DNA of 64,000 nt, from assembly GCA_025449115.1 (NCBI GenBank), contig JAHLKC010000003.1, positions 248,001 to 312,000 on the forward strand, written 5' to 3'. Of this stretch, positions 1 through 11,525 are shown one piece after another; within the stretch, counting starts at the first letter, position 1; the number at the start of each line of letters is the position of its first letter. The stretch is from Chytridium lagenaria (Eukaryota > Chytridiomycota > Chytridiomycetes > Chytridiales > Chytridiaceae). The position numbers and the translations under genes are program-made. The notes beneath the pieces are model-generated. The model had not been told where the DNA came from. It ran no database searches and saw only the letters and a list, made by a program, of their open reading frames with translations.

Positions 1-1828
1 AGCAGGAGGTTTCCTAATATCGTCCGAGAACGGTAAATGTAGCATGTGGAATCCAGATGGTCTTAGTTGGTTACAATTTTCGTCAAATTCTTCAATCTAT
101 AGAGAATGAGAGTAAGTTAATTAACACTTCCTTGCCTGTGGTATCAAAGCGACGAGCGAGGACTGGCGTTGGTACGTGCAATAAAGGAGCATATCACCGC
201 TTTTTGGAGGGCGTAGGCTCTCGCAACGAACTGGATAAATAAGGTAGTGCTTCCAGTGTATGTCTAATGAGAGTTGAGGTATTGTTGTTGATCGTATTAA
301 CCTTTTCATCCGGGAAAAGAAAGGCAGAGTGCTTTAAATTGTAATACGGTTTTTCAAGATGATATCCAAAGGCTTAAATCCAATTAATCGAAGTCCTATA
401 TATTTAAGAAATGAAAAATGCCTTATAAGTACCTGCTGCGCCAAAGTTTTTCATCTTTGCAACTTCATCCTTGGAAAACACGGCCTTTCAAAAATAAAGA
501 CATCATCTTTTTGCAGGTGAAGTACCTTTTTGCCGCCATAATTATAATACGAGTCCATGTCAGTAGTGCCAAGTTGCTGTGACGTAGTCTGATAGAGCGC
601 ATTAGCATTCTTAACAAAAGTGAAATACCCTACAGAACAAAAATAAGATGTCACAACTTTCACTTCCTCGTTCGTTGCTCCGAGAAGATATGTGTAGGAT
701 GATGGTTTTACCTCAGTGACGAGGTTGTACCTGGTTTGCAATTGTATTGTGTTGGGAGTCTTCAACAGTATATCCACCTTACCCAGCAACACCAATTTCA
801 AGACCTTCACCAATAATAAACGGCACTCTAAAAGCAGTCCTCTTCTTAAATTCCTTCTGACGGACTTGCTTCATAAGTTCGTCAAGCTTTCCGCCAGAAT
901 CAGAAAGACTGAAGTTTGCTTCCTCATCCGACATTTTGATAATATTATCCTGCATTCGTCAGACTGATTATACTATTTCAACTCACTTTAAAAAAGTTTC
1001 ATATTCAAAGGGATGGCCTGGTCGGTTCATGGAAAAAAGATGAAGAATGCCACCAATGTCTCGAAGGTCCTAGGCAACTTCAGTCCATAGCTTCTACGTC
1101 ACATACATTAGCACGAGTAATGGCTGATCGTTGAAGTTCGACTCGGTCTCCGTTCGGATTATCGTTGTTCGTCATAAGAAAGACTCGCTTGGTATCCATC
1201 TTCTTTGCACTTTTGTATAAATTACATAAGGCCAATCTGCAAATACACTTACGCTTTAGCAAACATACTGTTGCATATCCATAGTGCTTCGTGAAACGCG
1301 TAGGTATCAGACGCACCTACTTCTTCCTCAAACACTTCCGGATCTAATTCATTTCGTCAATATGTACACCACCTTAACAAAAAACTAACTGGACTCAAGG
1401 TTCTCCAAGTCCGCAATCCTTTTTGCAAAGGAGGTTCCATTTCATTGTAAATGAAGATATTTCAAAGCTATGTGTGTTCTTTGACGTTTTCTATGCAAAG
1501 TTAGTTTGTTGGAAATCAAAAACTCTTACTGTTCCATAAAAAACTATCCAACAAGATCAGACTCACTGTTGATATCTTATTCAATAACAATGATATGGCT
1601 GTCTTGATGACGATTTGAAAAAAGCTCTTTCCAGAGTCTGGCAAAGGCACATGCATGGCTGGGGATGTGTCCACCAGGTAGATCAAGCAATCCCGGCCTT
1701 TCATCATAGCCTTCAAACTCGAATTTAATAATCAACCTTGCTAATTACACTACATCCATCTCGTCGTCATCCTCGAATTTCTCTTCGTCATCCTCATCTT
1801 CTCCACCGAATGGGGCACGCCAGCTCAT
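1..1828 (-). CDS. KU70: Ku70 (ATP-dependent DNA helicase II 70 kDa subunit), 3' end outside window
   Basis: Ku70 pairs with Ku80 to bind broken DNA ends in non-homologous end joining and at telomeres. Reading leftwards, an acidic N-terminal exon (MSWRAPFGGEDEDDEEKF) is spliced to the vWA domain, where GRDCLIYLVDTSPAM matches the family GRDSLIFLVDAS strand. Further on come KRIADLENLE and KRVFLMTNNDNPNGD (family KRIMLFTNEDNPHGN). The DNA-binding core follows, with YTYLLGAT-type sequence, then LVALIPQ and finally GFHMLHLPFSDDIRKPP at the window edge (family GFQLVFLPFADDIRK). The rest of the core, the C-terminal arm and any SAP domain lie outside. The start was chosen as the first ATG before the acidic exon; the first intron begins GTAATT and keeps frame. 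Several introns are present and exon borders are approximate. The start codon faces that of the next gene 16 bp away. Family identity is secure from order and motifs. Confidence 0.87.
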
Positions 1829-1844
1829 ATTAGTGAAGTTTGAA
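1829..1844. promoter_or_regulatory. 16-bp gap between divergent start codons
   Basis: The Ku70 ATG (minus strand) and the first in-frame ATG of the CHHC zinc-finger gene (plus strand) are separated by 16 bp. Each 5' leader must therefore overlap the other gene's coding sequence, or the plus-strand gene uses a later ATG (1863 or 1884). No TATA box fits in the gap, so any promoter elements must lie within transcribed sequence. Confidence 0.5.
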
Positions 1845-2852
1845 ATGTCAAGTAGTCCAGAAATGGAGGACAAGCACAGGCTGATGAACAAGGCAGGAGA
1901 CCTTCAACGACAGACACGGAACATGATAGACAGAATGCTGAACGGTTTATGCAGCAAAGAACACATTACCAAGGAGACACTGCAAGCTGCATGCAAACGC
2001 CTGGACGATGAATGTCAATGTCCGTTTGGTCACAGAGTTCCTGGAAAGTCTATACAAAAGCACACGCGGAAGTGCCTTAAGAAGCGCCTAGATTCCAATG
2101 TACAGAGAAAACCACAGACCACTGAAAAGTCATATAAGAATATTCCTGGGGTGATAACTGTTTTAAGACCCACATCATGTATTATCTAATTCTACCTGGG
2201 CGTCATATTGTCTGACACCAATAATAATTAGCATATCCTGACGCATCCACCGCAACATCCAACACCGAATGGGAATCGATCGATACACCATTTGGAAAGT
2301 TGCGGAGGAAACTGGGGCTTAATCCCCAGGAACAATCGCTTGTGTTTGAGGTAAAATATCAATGGCATTGCATTGCTGAACAAAGGCAGATCCTGGAGGA
2401 TTACAACTTAGAATCCACATCGGAAGGGGAAAAGTCTTTACATGATAAAGAACTCGCTCTTTTCAAGTATCTTAGAGATAATTATGGGGTACATCAGAAA
2501 TCGGAGGTGGACCGTCTGGATGAGATTCCAAATATTCTCAAAAAGATAAAGAAAGGTGGTCTAATGAAATTCCTTGTAGTTCTTTGCTAATGTTTTTAAA
2601 GATGAAGAGAGGGAGAGACAAAAGAAGATGACGATGAACAAGGTTAGGCCAGCGTACAGAGCAAACACGACCGTCCAACTTCGACGGAAGACGCATACTG
2701 CTGTGAGTATTATACTCTTCCCCTGTCCACTTAAATCGCAAACACCTTCCATCGTTCAAACCAAAGTAATCTTACACGCGTCAAACCAGATTGCGCGAGA
2801 TCTCATTGCAGCAATGATGAGGACCAGCTCTGTCTCAAACCAACCTCACTAA
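1845..2852 (+). CDS. CHHC zinc-finger protein, probable U11-48K (SNRNP48)-like minor spliceosome protein
   Basis: The N-terminal part (about 45 residues, helical, rich in E/K/R) precedes a zinc finger of form C-x3-H-x9-H-x3-C (CPFGHRVPGKSIQKHTRKC). This is the CHHC finger known from U11-48K, TRM13 and gametocyte-specific factors. A second exon (about 2230-2560) encodes LRRKLGLNPQEQSLVFEV and KYLRDNYGVHQKSEVDRL. A third contains KVRPAYRANTTVQLRRKTHT followed, after a possible GTGAGT intron, by VILHASNQIARDLIAAMM. That last stretch has the same order of features as human SNRNP48 after its finger (YRAKN, then TEVIRDVI). In the U11/U12 di-snRNP the 48K finger contacts the U12-type 5' splice site. 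Against the call: the finger has three rather than five residues in its first gap, the Arg/Ser-rich tail of animal proteins is absent, and joining exons 1 and 2 needs one frame correction. A TRM13-type methyltransferase is unlikely because no methyltransferase domain follows. Confidence 0.5.
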
Positions 2853-2943
2853 TAAAGTATTGTTGACAATTTCGAAATCATCTTTCGGTCTCCTGGATTT
2901 TTTTTTTTCTTCAAGACTTTCAGTTATCATAACTTTGATCAAA

Positions 2944-4840
2944 ATGGGTGACGGGAAGAAGAAGGTCAAGTCATCGTCAAAGGAGGACGACTACACGATC
3001 AAACCTTCTTCAGCTACGCCTGCTCTTGACACATCAGAGTGGCCGTTGCTGCTCAAAAATTATGACAGTCAGTATCTACACTACCTTTACAACCTTCGTC
3101 ATAACTCACATGTTCTCTATCCCTGCAGAACTCAACGTTCGCACTGGCCACTACACTCCCATCCCCTCTGGATGCTCACCACTAAAGCGTGAAATCTCCG
3201 ACTATGTTAGGTGAGACTCTTGCATGGCAACAATGACTGGGGAAGGATCTTACGAACAATGTCCTCATCTACTTTTTGGATGTTCCCTTAATGAAGATAC
3301 GGTATCATCAACCTCGACAAACCCTCGAACCCCTCCTCCCATGAAGTTGTCGCTTGGGTGAGGCGTATCCTCAAGGTTGAGAAGACTGGACACTCTGGAA
3401 CCCTTGACCCCAAAGTTACTGGATGCTTGATTGTTTGCGTGGACAGGGCCACCCGTTTGGTCAAATCTCAGCAAGGAGCGGAAAGGAGTACGTTGCGTTC
3501 TCCGCCTTCACGATGCCATCGACTCGGAGCGTCAACTTGCCAAGGTTTGTCCAGGAAATCAGGCTGTCGGAGGATTCTGACATTTTTGTGGTTATAGTCG
3601 CTAGAAACTCTCACTGGTGCCCTTTTCCAAAGACCTCCGTTGATTTCTGCTGTCAAGCGTCAGCTTCGTGTCCGTACTATCACGAGCTCAAGTTGGTGGA
3701 GTTTGACGATGACCGTCACCTTGCCGTCTTTTGGGTTTCGTGTGAGGCTGGTACTTACATCCGTACTCTTTGCGTACATCTGGGTCTGCTTTGAAGGTTG
3801 GAGGACACATGCAGGAGCTTCGTCGTGTCAGGTCTGGAGCTATGGGCGAGGAAGACAACTTGGTCACTATGCACGACGTCCTTGATGCGCAATGGGTTTA
3901 CGAGAACCAGAAGGATGGTGAGTTTCATGCATTACTTTCGCTGCGTTTCATGTTTAACTTTTTTAGAGTCCTACTTGCGAAGAGCTATCCGTCCGTTGGA
4001 AACCCTTCTTACCACCTACAAGCGTATCGTCGTCAAAGACTCTGCCGTCAACGCCATTTGCTACGGTGCCAAGCTCATGATACCTGGTCTTTTGAGGTTC
4101 GAATCTGGCGTCGAGCTCCACGAGGAAGTTGTGTTGATGACTACCAAGGGTGAGGCTATCGCCCTCGGTATTGCTTGCATGTCAACAGCCGAGATGGCGA
4201 CCTGCGACCACGGTGTTGTTGCAAAGATTAAGCGTGTTATCATGGAGAGGGATACTTACCCCCGTCGCTGGGGTCTTGGACCTAAGGTACTTCGATGATC
4301 TACCTTTTGATGGACCCTTAACTTTTTGTAAAGGCCCAGGAGAAGAAGAAACTTGTTAAGGAGGGCAAGTTGGACAAGTTTGGACGCACTAACGAGGAAA
4401 CCCGCGTCTGGAAGAAGGGTTTCACTGATTACTCAACGTAAGAAAAAGTATTTTTTTGCAATTTCTGATTAAATCTAGCGGTATGAACGTTGAAGGTCAC
4501 CCTAACAACACTGAGGGTACCACCCAAGCGGCAAAGCCCCTCATTCAGAGTTGAGACTGCTACTGAGGAGTCACCGAAGAAGAAGGTGAACTTTTTGCAC
4601 TAAAGTTTTTTTCTTACCTCTTTTCAACAGAGGAAGGCCAAGACGGAGGAGGCTGAAGCTGAGGATGGCGAAGTTGAGTCTAAACCTGTAAGAATATTTT
4701 TTTTTGTCGCTTGCTCTTCTTCACCGTCCTGAGTTTTCGATTGCTGACCTTGACATTTATTTTAAGAAAAAGAAGAAGAAGGAATCGGAAGACGGCGAAG
4801 TTAAGAAGAAGAAGAAGAAGTCAAGACTGAAGACGAGTAA
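2944..4840 (+). CDS. CBF5: Cbf5/dyskerin, H/ACA snoRNP pseudouridine synthase
   Basis: This is the catalytic subunit of H/ACA snoRNPs, isomerising uridine to pseudouridine in rRNA and snRNA; nucleolar. It opens [16 protein letters not shown], with the DKCLD-type N-terminus around [11 protein letters not shown] and [14 protein letters not shown]. The TruB catalytic core carries [12 protein letters not shown], whose Asp is the nucleophile, then QQGAGKEYV-like and [18 protein letters not shown]. The PUA domain has [14 protein letters not shown] and [16 protein letters not shown], followed by [14 protein letters not shown]. The lysine-rich KKE/KKD tail ends VKTEDE at TAA 4838-4840. Exon 1 ends at 3067 (GTCAGT), exon 2 is 3129-3210 and exon 3 starts at 3297; further introns lie near 3560, 3920, 4290, 4440 and 4590. 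At least three frame breaks inside conserved exons (near 3470, 3650 and 3790) look like sequence error, because the protein match resumes immediately. Identification is secure. Confidence 0.93.
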
Positions 4841-5245
4841 AAAGTCCCGCAGTTTTTCTTCACTCTATCTATCGATTCGCTTTCCCTTTCCTTCATATTC
4901 CACAACTTCGCCTGGGTTCACGCCTGGCGATACATCTTTCCTTGGGTGGATGAGAATCAATTCCCCACCCTTTTCATGCCTGCGCGTTTTTATATGCCAT
5001 TTCGGCTTTCTTTTTTTTTTAAAATTTAGTTCACGGTGAACTTTTCTGGCGGTTTGTGCGTATCGTATTGATATTACCGCCATCGCTCTTTCTGCGTTAC
5101 TGCGTTGAGGAATGGGACTGATGGGTCAATGTCGCTTCTTTTGTAAAATAAAAAGGAAGAAAATGCAATATAGAATAATCGTGTTTCGACGTAGGTAGTT
5201 TTGTATTGACGTAGACATTGACAAGTCTTCACCTGAAAAATCGCA
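4841..5245. other. Intergenic, Cbf5 3' end and Coq6 upstream region
   Basis: About 400 bp of CT-rich then AT-rich sequence. It presumably holds the Cbf5 3' UTR and the Coq6 promoter. I see no RNA gene or open frame with recognisable content. Confidence 0.5.
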
Positions 5246-7058
5246 ATGCTCTCCTTGAGAAGAGGCGCAAGGACATTCACATCGGCTCGACCGACAGAGT
5301 TTTTTGATGTTTGCATCGTTGGGGGAGGGATCGTTGGGACCGCTCTAGCCGCAGCCCTGTGTAAGATCATAATCTTCATTAATTTCATTCATTTAGTTGC
5401 ATGCAAAAGTAGCTCCTAACCCATGCAGCAAAATCACCGTCCGCATCAAAGCTCAAGATTGCCTTAATCGATTCCGCTAAACTCACCAAAAATGCACCGG
5501 TCGGCACTCATGGAGTCTTTTCGAATAGAGTCACATCGATTACGCCCGAGAGTGTGCAATTTCTGAAAGGTGTACTTTCTATTATGACTATAGTAACTTT
5601 TTAGGTGTGAAGCGTGGGATTACATTACCGATGACCGAAAAAAGCCTTACACCAACATGAAAGTAAGCCATATCTTTTTCATAAGAGTTTAACACCTCGA
5701 ATAGGTCTGGGATGGCATTGGAGACGGCAGCGTCCACTTTAACTCAACACAAAATTCCCTCTCCCCCCTCTCCCCACCCGCGGTGAAGACGCCATAGCCT
5801 GGATAATCGAAAATAATTACCTCCTCCACTCAGTAGTAAACGCATTAAGTCCCAACGTGACCATCCTCGATAACACCAAAGTCCTCAACATTTCGTACAA
5901 TGAAACCTGGGATGGCGTCAAGGGGACGGGTGCACCATTTTGGCCGATCGTGGAAGTTGAAGATGGTCGACGTATTGGAACGAGGCTGTTGGTGAGTGAT
6001 TTTGGCTGTTGCTTTTTTAAACCTTTTTTTTTAGGTTGGCGCGGATGGTGCGAATTCGATTGTAAGAAAGTTTGCGGGCATTGAGAGCGTGGGGTGGGAT
6101 TATTCGCAGAATGCTATTGTCGAGTATGAAAGTGGATGCGACAGATATGGGGGCGAATGGGGAGATGAATGTTACGGCATATCAAAAGTTTTTAAAACAT
6201 GGACCGATTGCATTGCTTCCAGTAAGTTTTATAAGCGTCACGCGAGTAACGTGAAACACCCAGCTCTCGGATAACATCAGCTCCCTCGTATGGTCCACAA
6301 CGCCTTCACTTGCCGCCAAAACTCCTTAAAACACCTACCCCCGTCTTCTCCCGTCTGGTCGACCTTGCGTTCCGTGGATCACCAAGTGACCTCGAATACC
6401 TCTGCGCGTCTCTGGACGAGTCTGGGAATAGCAACGTTGACATTGAGGAGGAGGTTTCATGGAGTTTGGAGCGGTATCATAAACAGATGGAGGGAGTGAA
6501 ACTTGATGATGTGAAGGTTGTAGGGTGCGTTGAGGGAAGTCGAGGGGCTTGGCCTCTTAGAATGAGGAAGGCGGAGACATATGTGCAGGAACGGATCGCA
6601 CTTGTAGGGTAAGATGTGAAGACGTCTGGTGTAACGCTGACGATGAAAGGGATGCCGCTCATACGATTCATCCGCTTGCCGGGCAAGGTCTGAATTTAGG
6701 CTTATCTGATGCGAAATGCCTTGCGGATGTTTTAGATTGCGGGGTCAGAGATGGTCAGGATATCGGTAATGGGTGTTGACGCGTTTCATTAACTGAATGG
6801 TGGTTAGGCCAGCTTCATATTCTTCAAGATTACGCGTCACGTCGGTACACGCCAAATCTTGGCATGGTCACCGCTGTCGATGCTATCGGTAGATTGTTTA
6901 GGGCGGAATTTGAGCCGATTGTTTGGGCAAGATCTCTGGGTTTAAAGATTACGGATTCGATTCCTGCGTTGAAGGTGAAGCTTTTGTTTTTCGTGTTTAT
7001 AAAACTTACTAATTTGATGTTAAAGAATTTGGCGATGCGCGCGGCAGCGTCATTGTAA
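5246..7058 (+). CDS. COQ6: Coq6, ubiquinone biosynthesis FAD monooxygenase
   Basis: Coq6 is a mitochondrial flavin-dependent hydroxylase acting on the C5 position of the benzoquinone ring in coenzyme Q synthesis, within the CoQ synthome. The N-terminus [16 protein letters not shown] is Arg/Ser-rich and lacks acids, as expected of a mitochondrial presequence. Directly after it comes [20 protein letters not shown], the dinucleotide-binding GxGxxG motif. Later exons give [26 protein letters not shown] and VWDGIGDG. The second FAD motif is seen in [16 protein letters not shown], and the region around 6640-6720 encodes a [22 protein letters not shown] motif. The C-terminus [16 protein letters not shown] and [11 protein letters not shown] is the Coq6 signature (human VGAVDALHKIYS, IVWLRSLGLDI). 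Stop TAA is at 7056-7058. Seven or more short introns are evident, and frame breaks occur near 5750 and 6270. Secure assignment. Confidence 0.9.
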
Positions 7059-7880
7059 ACGGGAATAACGCTATCTAGTTTGCTCTTGAGATTTTTGACA
7101 TTAGTAAATAAAGAAATGGAAAAGTCAAATTATAATGTAGCCAGCGAATGTTGGAGATGGAAACTGCACATAGCGGACAAAAGCAAAATAAGCAGATTAA
7201 GCAAACAAGTGATTCGTACTGAGCGAGTAAGGCCAGCTCTTAAAAGAAGTATATAACTTTCGGGTTCCACCCAAAGTATAAGTTGTAACAGAGTTATAGG
7301 TTGGCACCCACAATGTATATTATTTCTAATTACATCCCATGCAGACGTTATACACGTGTTCGATTTTAGTAACTTGTACTGCTGCCCAATCCTTTTCTTA
7401 TCATCTCTTAAACAACATTCTCAATAATACCAAAAAAAAAAAAAAATCACCAATGCAAAAAATAACAATTTGCGTTTACTCCACGTCAGTTAACCACAAC
7501 GTGAAAAGTAAGAAATGGGGGAACGAACAAAAACACAAAGAGGTACGAATGACACACAAGTAAAGTGGTAACAGGTGGGAGATGGATATCAAAGCTAGAG
7601 GGTAGGTAAAATAATACTTTTTTGGAAAAGAAAATACGAAAAAAACGACAAAAACAAGGCCCAATTTTGACGTTGCCGATGTTCAATCAACAAAAATGGG
7701 GGCAATAAAAACCGGAAAGAAGAAAAAGACGAATCAAAACAACAACCCTATCATCACAAAAAGAAAAAGACAGACAATGGGTAGGTAGGTCATTTAAAAA
7801 ACAATAATCGTGAAAAACCATGATCGTATATTGAAAGCATTTCACCAAATGTTAGGTTTTTGGTTCAGTTTTTCATGCTC
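7059..7880. other. Intergenic between convergent coq6 and coronin
   Basis: Convergent 3' ends with AT-rich and A-rich sequence, including an A15 run near 7432-7446. Open frames here are low-complexity and overlap on both strands. I see no gene. Confidence 0.5.
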
Positions 7881-9924
7881 TCAATCTGGGCTCAAGTTGT
7901 CTATCTTAGCTTCCCTCTGAGCAACCTGATTCTTAAGGTCCTCGTTCTCCTTCCGAAGAGCGTGATAAGCATCTTGGTACTAATTCGTAAAAAAATCAGT
8001 TTAAATAGTTCAAAAAATTCAAGAAAAAGTATTAAAAAAAATTCTACCTCTTTCTCAGTAGAAGGCCCCTTGACAGCCGCCAATCCAACATCCACAGGGA
8101 CAGGTGCACTCGTCACAAACTCCCTAACAACAGCAGCACTAGCCTGAAACCCATGTTCCAACGACACAAGTTTCGGCGGCGCAGTTTTCCAGCAAAATAT
8201 TCATCAGCCGTCAAAGAAGGTTCGGGCCCAATGGTATCCGGGAAAACGTCGGCTTGGAATGAATCGCTCTTTCTAGGGACCTTGAATGAAATAGGCTCAA
8301 TAAAGGTTGGATGAACTTAAAGATACGGGCAACTTCCACTTCAGCAATGTTGCATGCACGTTTAGGAAGGAATCCTATCCCACGGAGCGGGTCGGATGAT
8401 TTGTGCTCGGACAAGCGTAAAGACCCTTCTCGTCATCCACCCACTCGTAGTACCGAATGTTACCATCACCCTTCCCAGCAAGGTAAAGCATGGAAGTGTC
8501 GACATCATAATGCGGGATGATGAGTCCAGAAGCGGTATCAATATTCTTGTTTCAATGGCTCGCTCAAGTTTTTAGCATCCCAAATGTACACTTGACGCTC
8601 AGAAGATCGAGAAAACCCCGTGGAAGCAAACTTTTCAATCGGTCCAAAATGAGCAATTCTCGATCCCTTCACACCAGCATGTCCGGGGCTTCTGCCACCA
8701 CCGTGTTGGAACGAACGTCAAACACTCGAATCTTTTTGTCCTTGCACGCTGTATGATTTGAGAGCCGTCGTAATTCCATGAAATGGATTGGATGAGCTCG
8801 GTGTGGCCAGTCAGTTCTTGTCTCTCTTTGCCTGTAGAGATATCCCAGATCTTGACTGTGAAATCCCCGGATGCCGAGGCGAGAATGTTGTCGGCGGTGG
8901 GTGGAATAAGACGTGACCGACCTTGCGGCCATGCCCGGTGAGGGTGAGGGTGGGGGTTTCGGTGTTTTGAGTGAGCCCGCCTTCAGGAATGGTCCAGATC
9001 ATTACCTTTGATAGATTAAGGAACATCAGAATTGGTTTTAAAAGTCTGGAAGCCACTTACCCTGCAATCCTCAGCACCAGATGCAACGATATGGTCGTTA
9101 AAGGGGTTAAAGTCCGTGTCTTTACATAACACATGTTAAACACTGTTTGAAAGGAAACCATGTCAGCACGCTTACCCAAGACAGGTCCAGTGTGTCCAGT
9201 GAAAAGCGGAGGGTCCAATTTACCAACAGTCCCGAGCGGGATGACTGCAAAAGCGCCACCTTTTGCAAAAATGAGCGGTTAGCGATCAAATATGGAAAAT
9301 CGGGTGGATCACCTCCTCCAGCCTCAATGTTGACAGAGATAAAAAGAGGGTTGGCCTTCACCAAATTGGTATCCCATGCTGCGCGAGACACCTACTCATT
9401 CTATCAGTATTTGGTCAAAGGCGTTCAAAGTAAGAAGGCATAGCTTACCTTGAGGTTGTCGTAACATTGATCCTTCTTGGCAGGAGTACCAAAGACATGG
9501 CGGTCTGAGGGTCGTAAAATGATTAAAAAAATATGGTCATCATAATGCTTGATGGTACAAAAAGCGCAACGCAGGCTAAAGACTCCTTTGCATGATGTAA
9601 ACGATCATTATGGTGCAGTGGCCCGTATCAAAATCTGCAAGATCAACATGCGGAAGCTCATCATGCCTCTGATCACATGCAGAGGGAACCGCAAGCCATG
9701 CAAAAACCACAACCTCACCAACACATAAAAAAAATGCCCCTCCCGTACTCGGAGCTCGCTAACGCATGCAACATTGATGCTGATCCACACACGCGTATAC
9801 CCAACACCCTAACCCGTCCAGATAGATCCATCGCCGCAAGAATATGCCACACCCCCATAATCATAAGGAAACCCAATAGAGTCGTTCGACACCCACATTT
9901 TGAAGCTCTGACGAAACGAGACAT
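7881..9924 (-). CDS. CRN1: Coronin, WD40 actin-binding protein
   Basis: Coronin binds F-actin and tunes Arp2/3 and cofilin at cortical actin patches. The start MSRFVRASK is the invariant coronin N-terminus; after a 392-bp first intron (9505-9896) it continues YRHVFGTPAKKDQCYDNLK. Next come VSRAAWDTNLVKANPLFISV, the WD40 propeller (VMIWTIPEGGL, LTGHGRKVGHVLFHP, SASGDFTVKIWDIS) and the C-terminal extension with SDPLRGIGFLPKRACNIAEV and EVARIFKF. It ends in a short coiled coil, YHALRKENEDLKNQVAQ, that would mediate oligomerisation, before TGA at 7881-7883. The first intron keeps frame (T + AC gives Tyr). Frame breaks near 8165, 8430, 8520, 8690 and 8900 interrupt otherwise conserved sequence. 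The unique region before the coiled coil is short. Secure identification. Confidence 0.92.
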
Positions 9925-10194
9925 GGTTTTCAATTAAGGTGTAAGGCGATGGGATGCTTGCAGTAAAAGGACTTTAGATGCCGAGACTCGCTTGTTCCAA
10001 GATCAAACTCGGTGGGGATGGATGTGAATGCTAAATGGAGATAAATTTTTTCTTTGTGGCAAAACCCAATCGTTTATCAGGCCAGCCCTTGCCTCGCCCA
10101 TTCCTCAAGTTCTGCATTCAGCGGAAAGGTTTACTTTTTTCACAGCGTTAAAAGGTTGTCGATGGAGGGGAGCTTAGTCTGGAGTCGTTGATGT

Positions 10195-10545
10195 TGATGG
10201 TATTCTCCTCACCCCCCATCCATCCGCCTTTCCGTCCATCTCTTCTATCCATCCAATATGGCCCATCAACGTCCTTCCATCCGTCTCCAGCATCCAGATA
10301 TTCTCCAGCCTCAACTCACCAACCCCCATCTATTTTATGCAATTATTCAGCTCATCTCCCTTTTTATGATGTTCAATTGGTGTGATGAGAGGTTCAAACC
10401 CTCTCTCACGCACTCCCAATCCACCATCTTTCCAACCCCGCTCACTTGGCTACTCATACCATCAACAGCACCCCCACCAGATTCGCTCATCTACCCGCCA
10501 TTTCACAGATTCACCCATCCATTTTACCCCTCGACCCATCTGTTT
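10195..10545. repeat. Pyrimidine-rich tract with CATCCATC-like repeats
   Basis: The plus strand is strongly C/T biased, with many CCATC, CATCC and CACCC words (for example around 10215-10260 and 10300-10330). Such tracts are common in fungal promoters. The overlapping open frames here have no recognisable content and look like by-products of the composition. Confidence 0.45.
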
Positions 10546-10553
10546 AAGCGACG

Positions 10554-10664
10554 ATGTCGATGAACACAAGGACGCTGGTCGAGATGGCAGGTCCGTTAAC
10601 GAAACTCACCAAGAGCAAAGACGCGTCGCAGCTCCTTATATACCGATATAATAATCGACACTGA
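10554..10664 (+). CDS. Possible small ORF or first exon, unrecognised
   Basis: An ATG placed just after the pyrimidine tract opens MSMNTRTLVEMAG, followed by PLTKLTKSKDASQLLIYRYN and a TGA at 10662-10664. The composition is protein-like (mixed charged and hydrophobic residues), unlike the tract before it. A donor-like GTCCGT follows MAG, so this could be the first exon of a spliced gene, but I cannot follow a downstream exon. I do not recognise a family. The call rests only on position and composition. Confidence 0.2.
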   Translation: MSMNTRTLVEMAGPLTKLTKSKDASQLLIYRYNNRH

Positions 10665-11525
10665 CATGGGTGGATACTCTTGCCCCTTCTGATGTTTATT
10701 TTTCACTGCGAGATGTGGCAACATCCATAAAGTAGTTGGTGGCTGGTCCGTCTGCGCGAAACTTAATCAAGCCATATCACCCCGAAAAACACATTCCGGC
10801 TATTAGTGATGTTTTACGTGCTCACGTTTATTCCCAGCACACTACCTAACTCGTTCGACGAATGCTTTTACTTTGTGGTTTTTTGGTGTTTTTCTTTTTG
10901 GAAAACGTATACCAAAGTTATGTTGGGCCCTCTTCAACTTTTGGTTTGTATTATTTATTATCGGATTGGTTTTGTGACGGATCAAAGTGGGTGGCGTTCT
11001 TCACGACTTTTGAATAAATGTTCATTTTTTGGGTCATGAGGCTGGATTAATGGGAAGACCTTGAATTTAAACTTCATGCGGAGGCCGCAGGTAGATCCTT
11101 TGGAATAATATTGCATGCGATAAGATATGCTTCCATGAAGTGGTTTAGGGAGTCGGTCCTTCAAAATTTGTACATTTTGATTGGCCGATAAAGTCATATT
11201 CTCATCTGTAAAGCGCATATAAATATTCCCATTTCTACGGTGGTCTTGAGATAAACCATTGGGGTCTTTCACTAATCTCTCACTAATTCCAAAGGATCTT
11301 TCACCAAGGCTTTTTGGATGCCAAAGGAAAGGAAAAAAGGGATGGGGATCAAACCCATCTATACCTTCTTTGAAGGGAAAGTTTAAGGATAACTCAAATC
11401 GCCTTTTTTGCTTTAATACATAATATATTGAATAAACCTACAAAGTATGTAAACAGTCTTACATCAAACCCCTATAAACACATTCACTATACATCCCAAA
11501 TCCAATTCCTCAACTCCACACATTC
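10665..11525. other. Gene-poor stretch with one orphan minus-strand open frame
   Basis: About 860 bp. The only notable content is a minus-strand open frame at 10982-11272 (96 codons), with balanced composition (NIYMRFTDENMTLSANQNV, LPKPLHGSISYRMQYYSK) rather than low complexity. I cannot connect it to a family, a start context or flanking exons. The rest looks intergenic. Confidence 0.3.

Noticed and set aside
10382..10412. T-arm-like AGAGG-TTCAAAC-CCTCT suggesting a tRNA
   Set aside because: No matching acceptor stem, D-arm or anticodon arm can be found upstream; it lies in a pyrimidine-rich tract where such words arise by chance.
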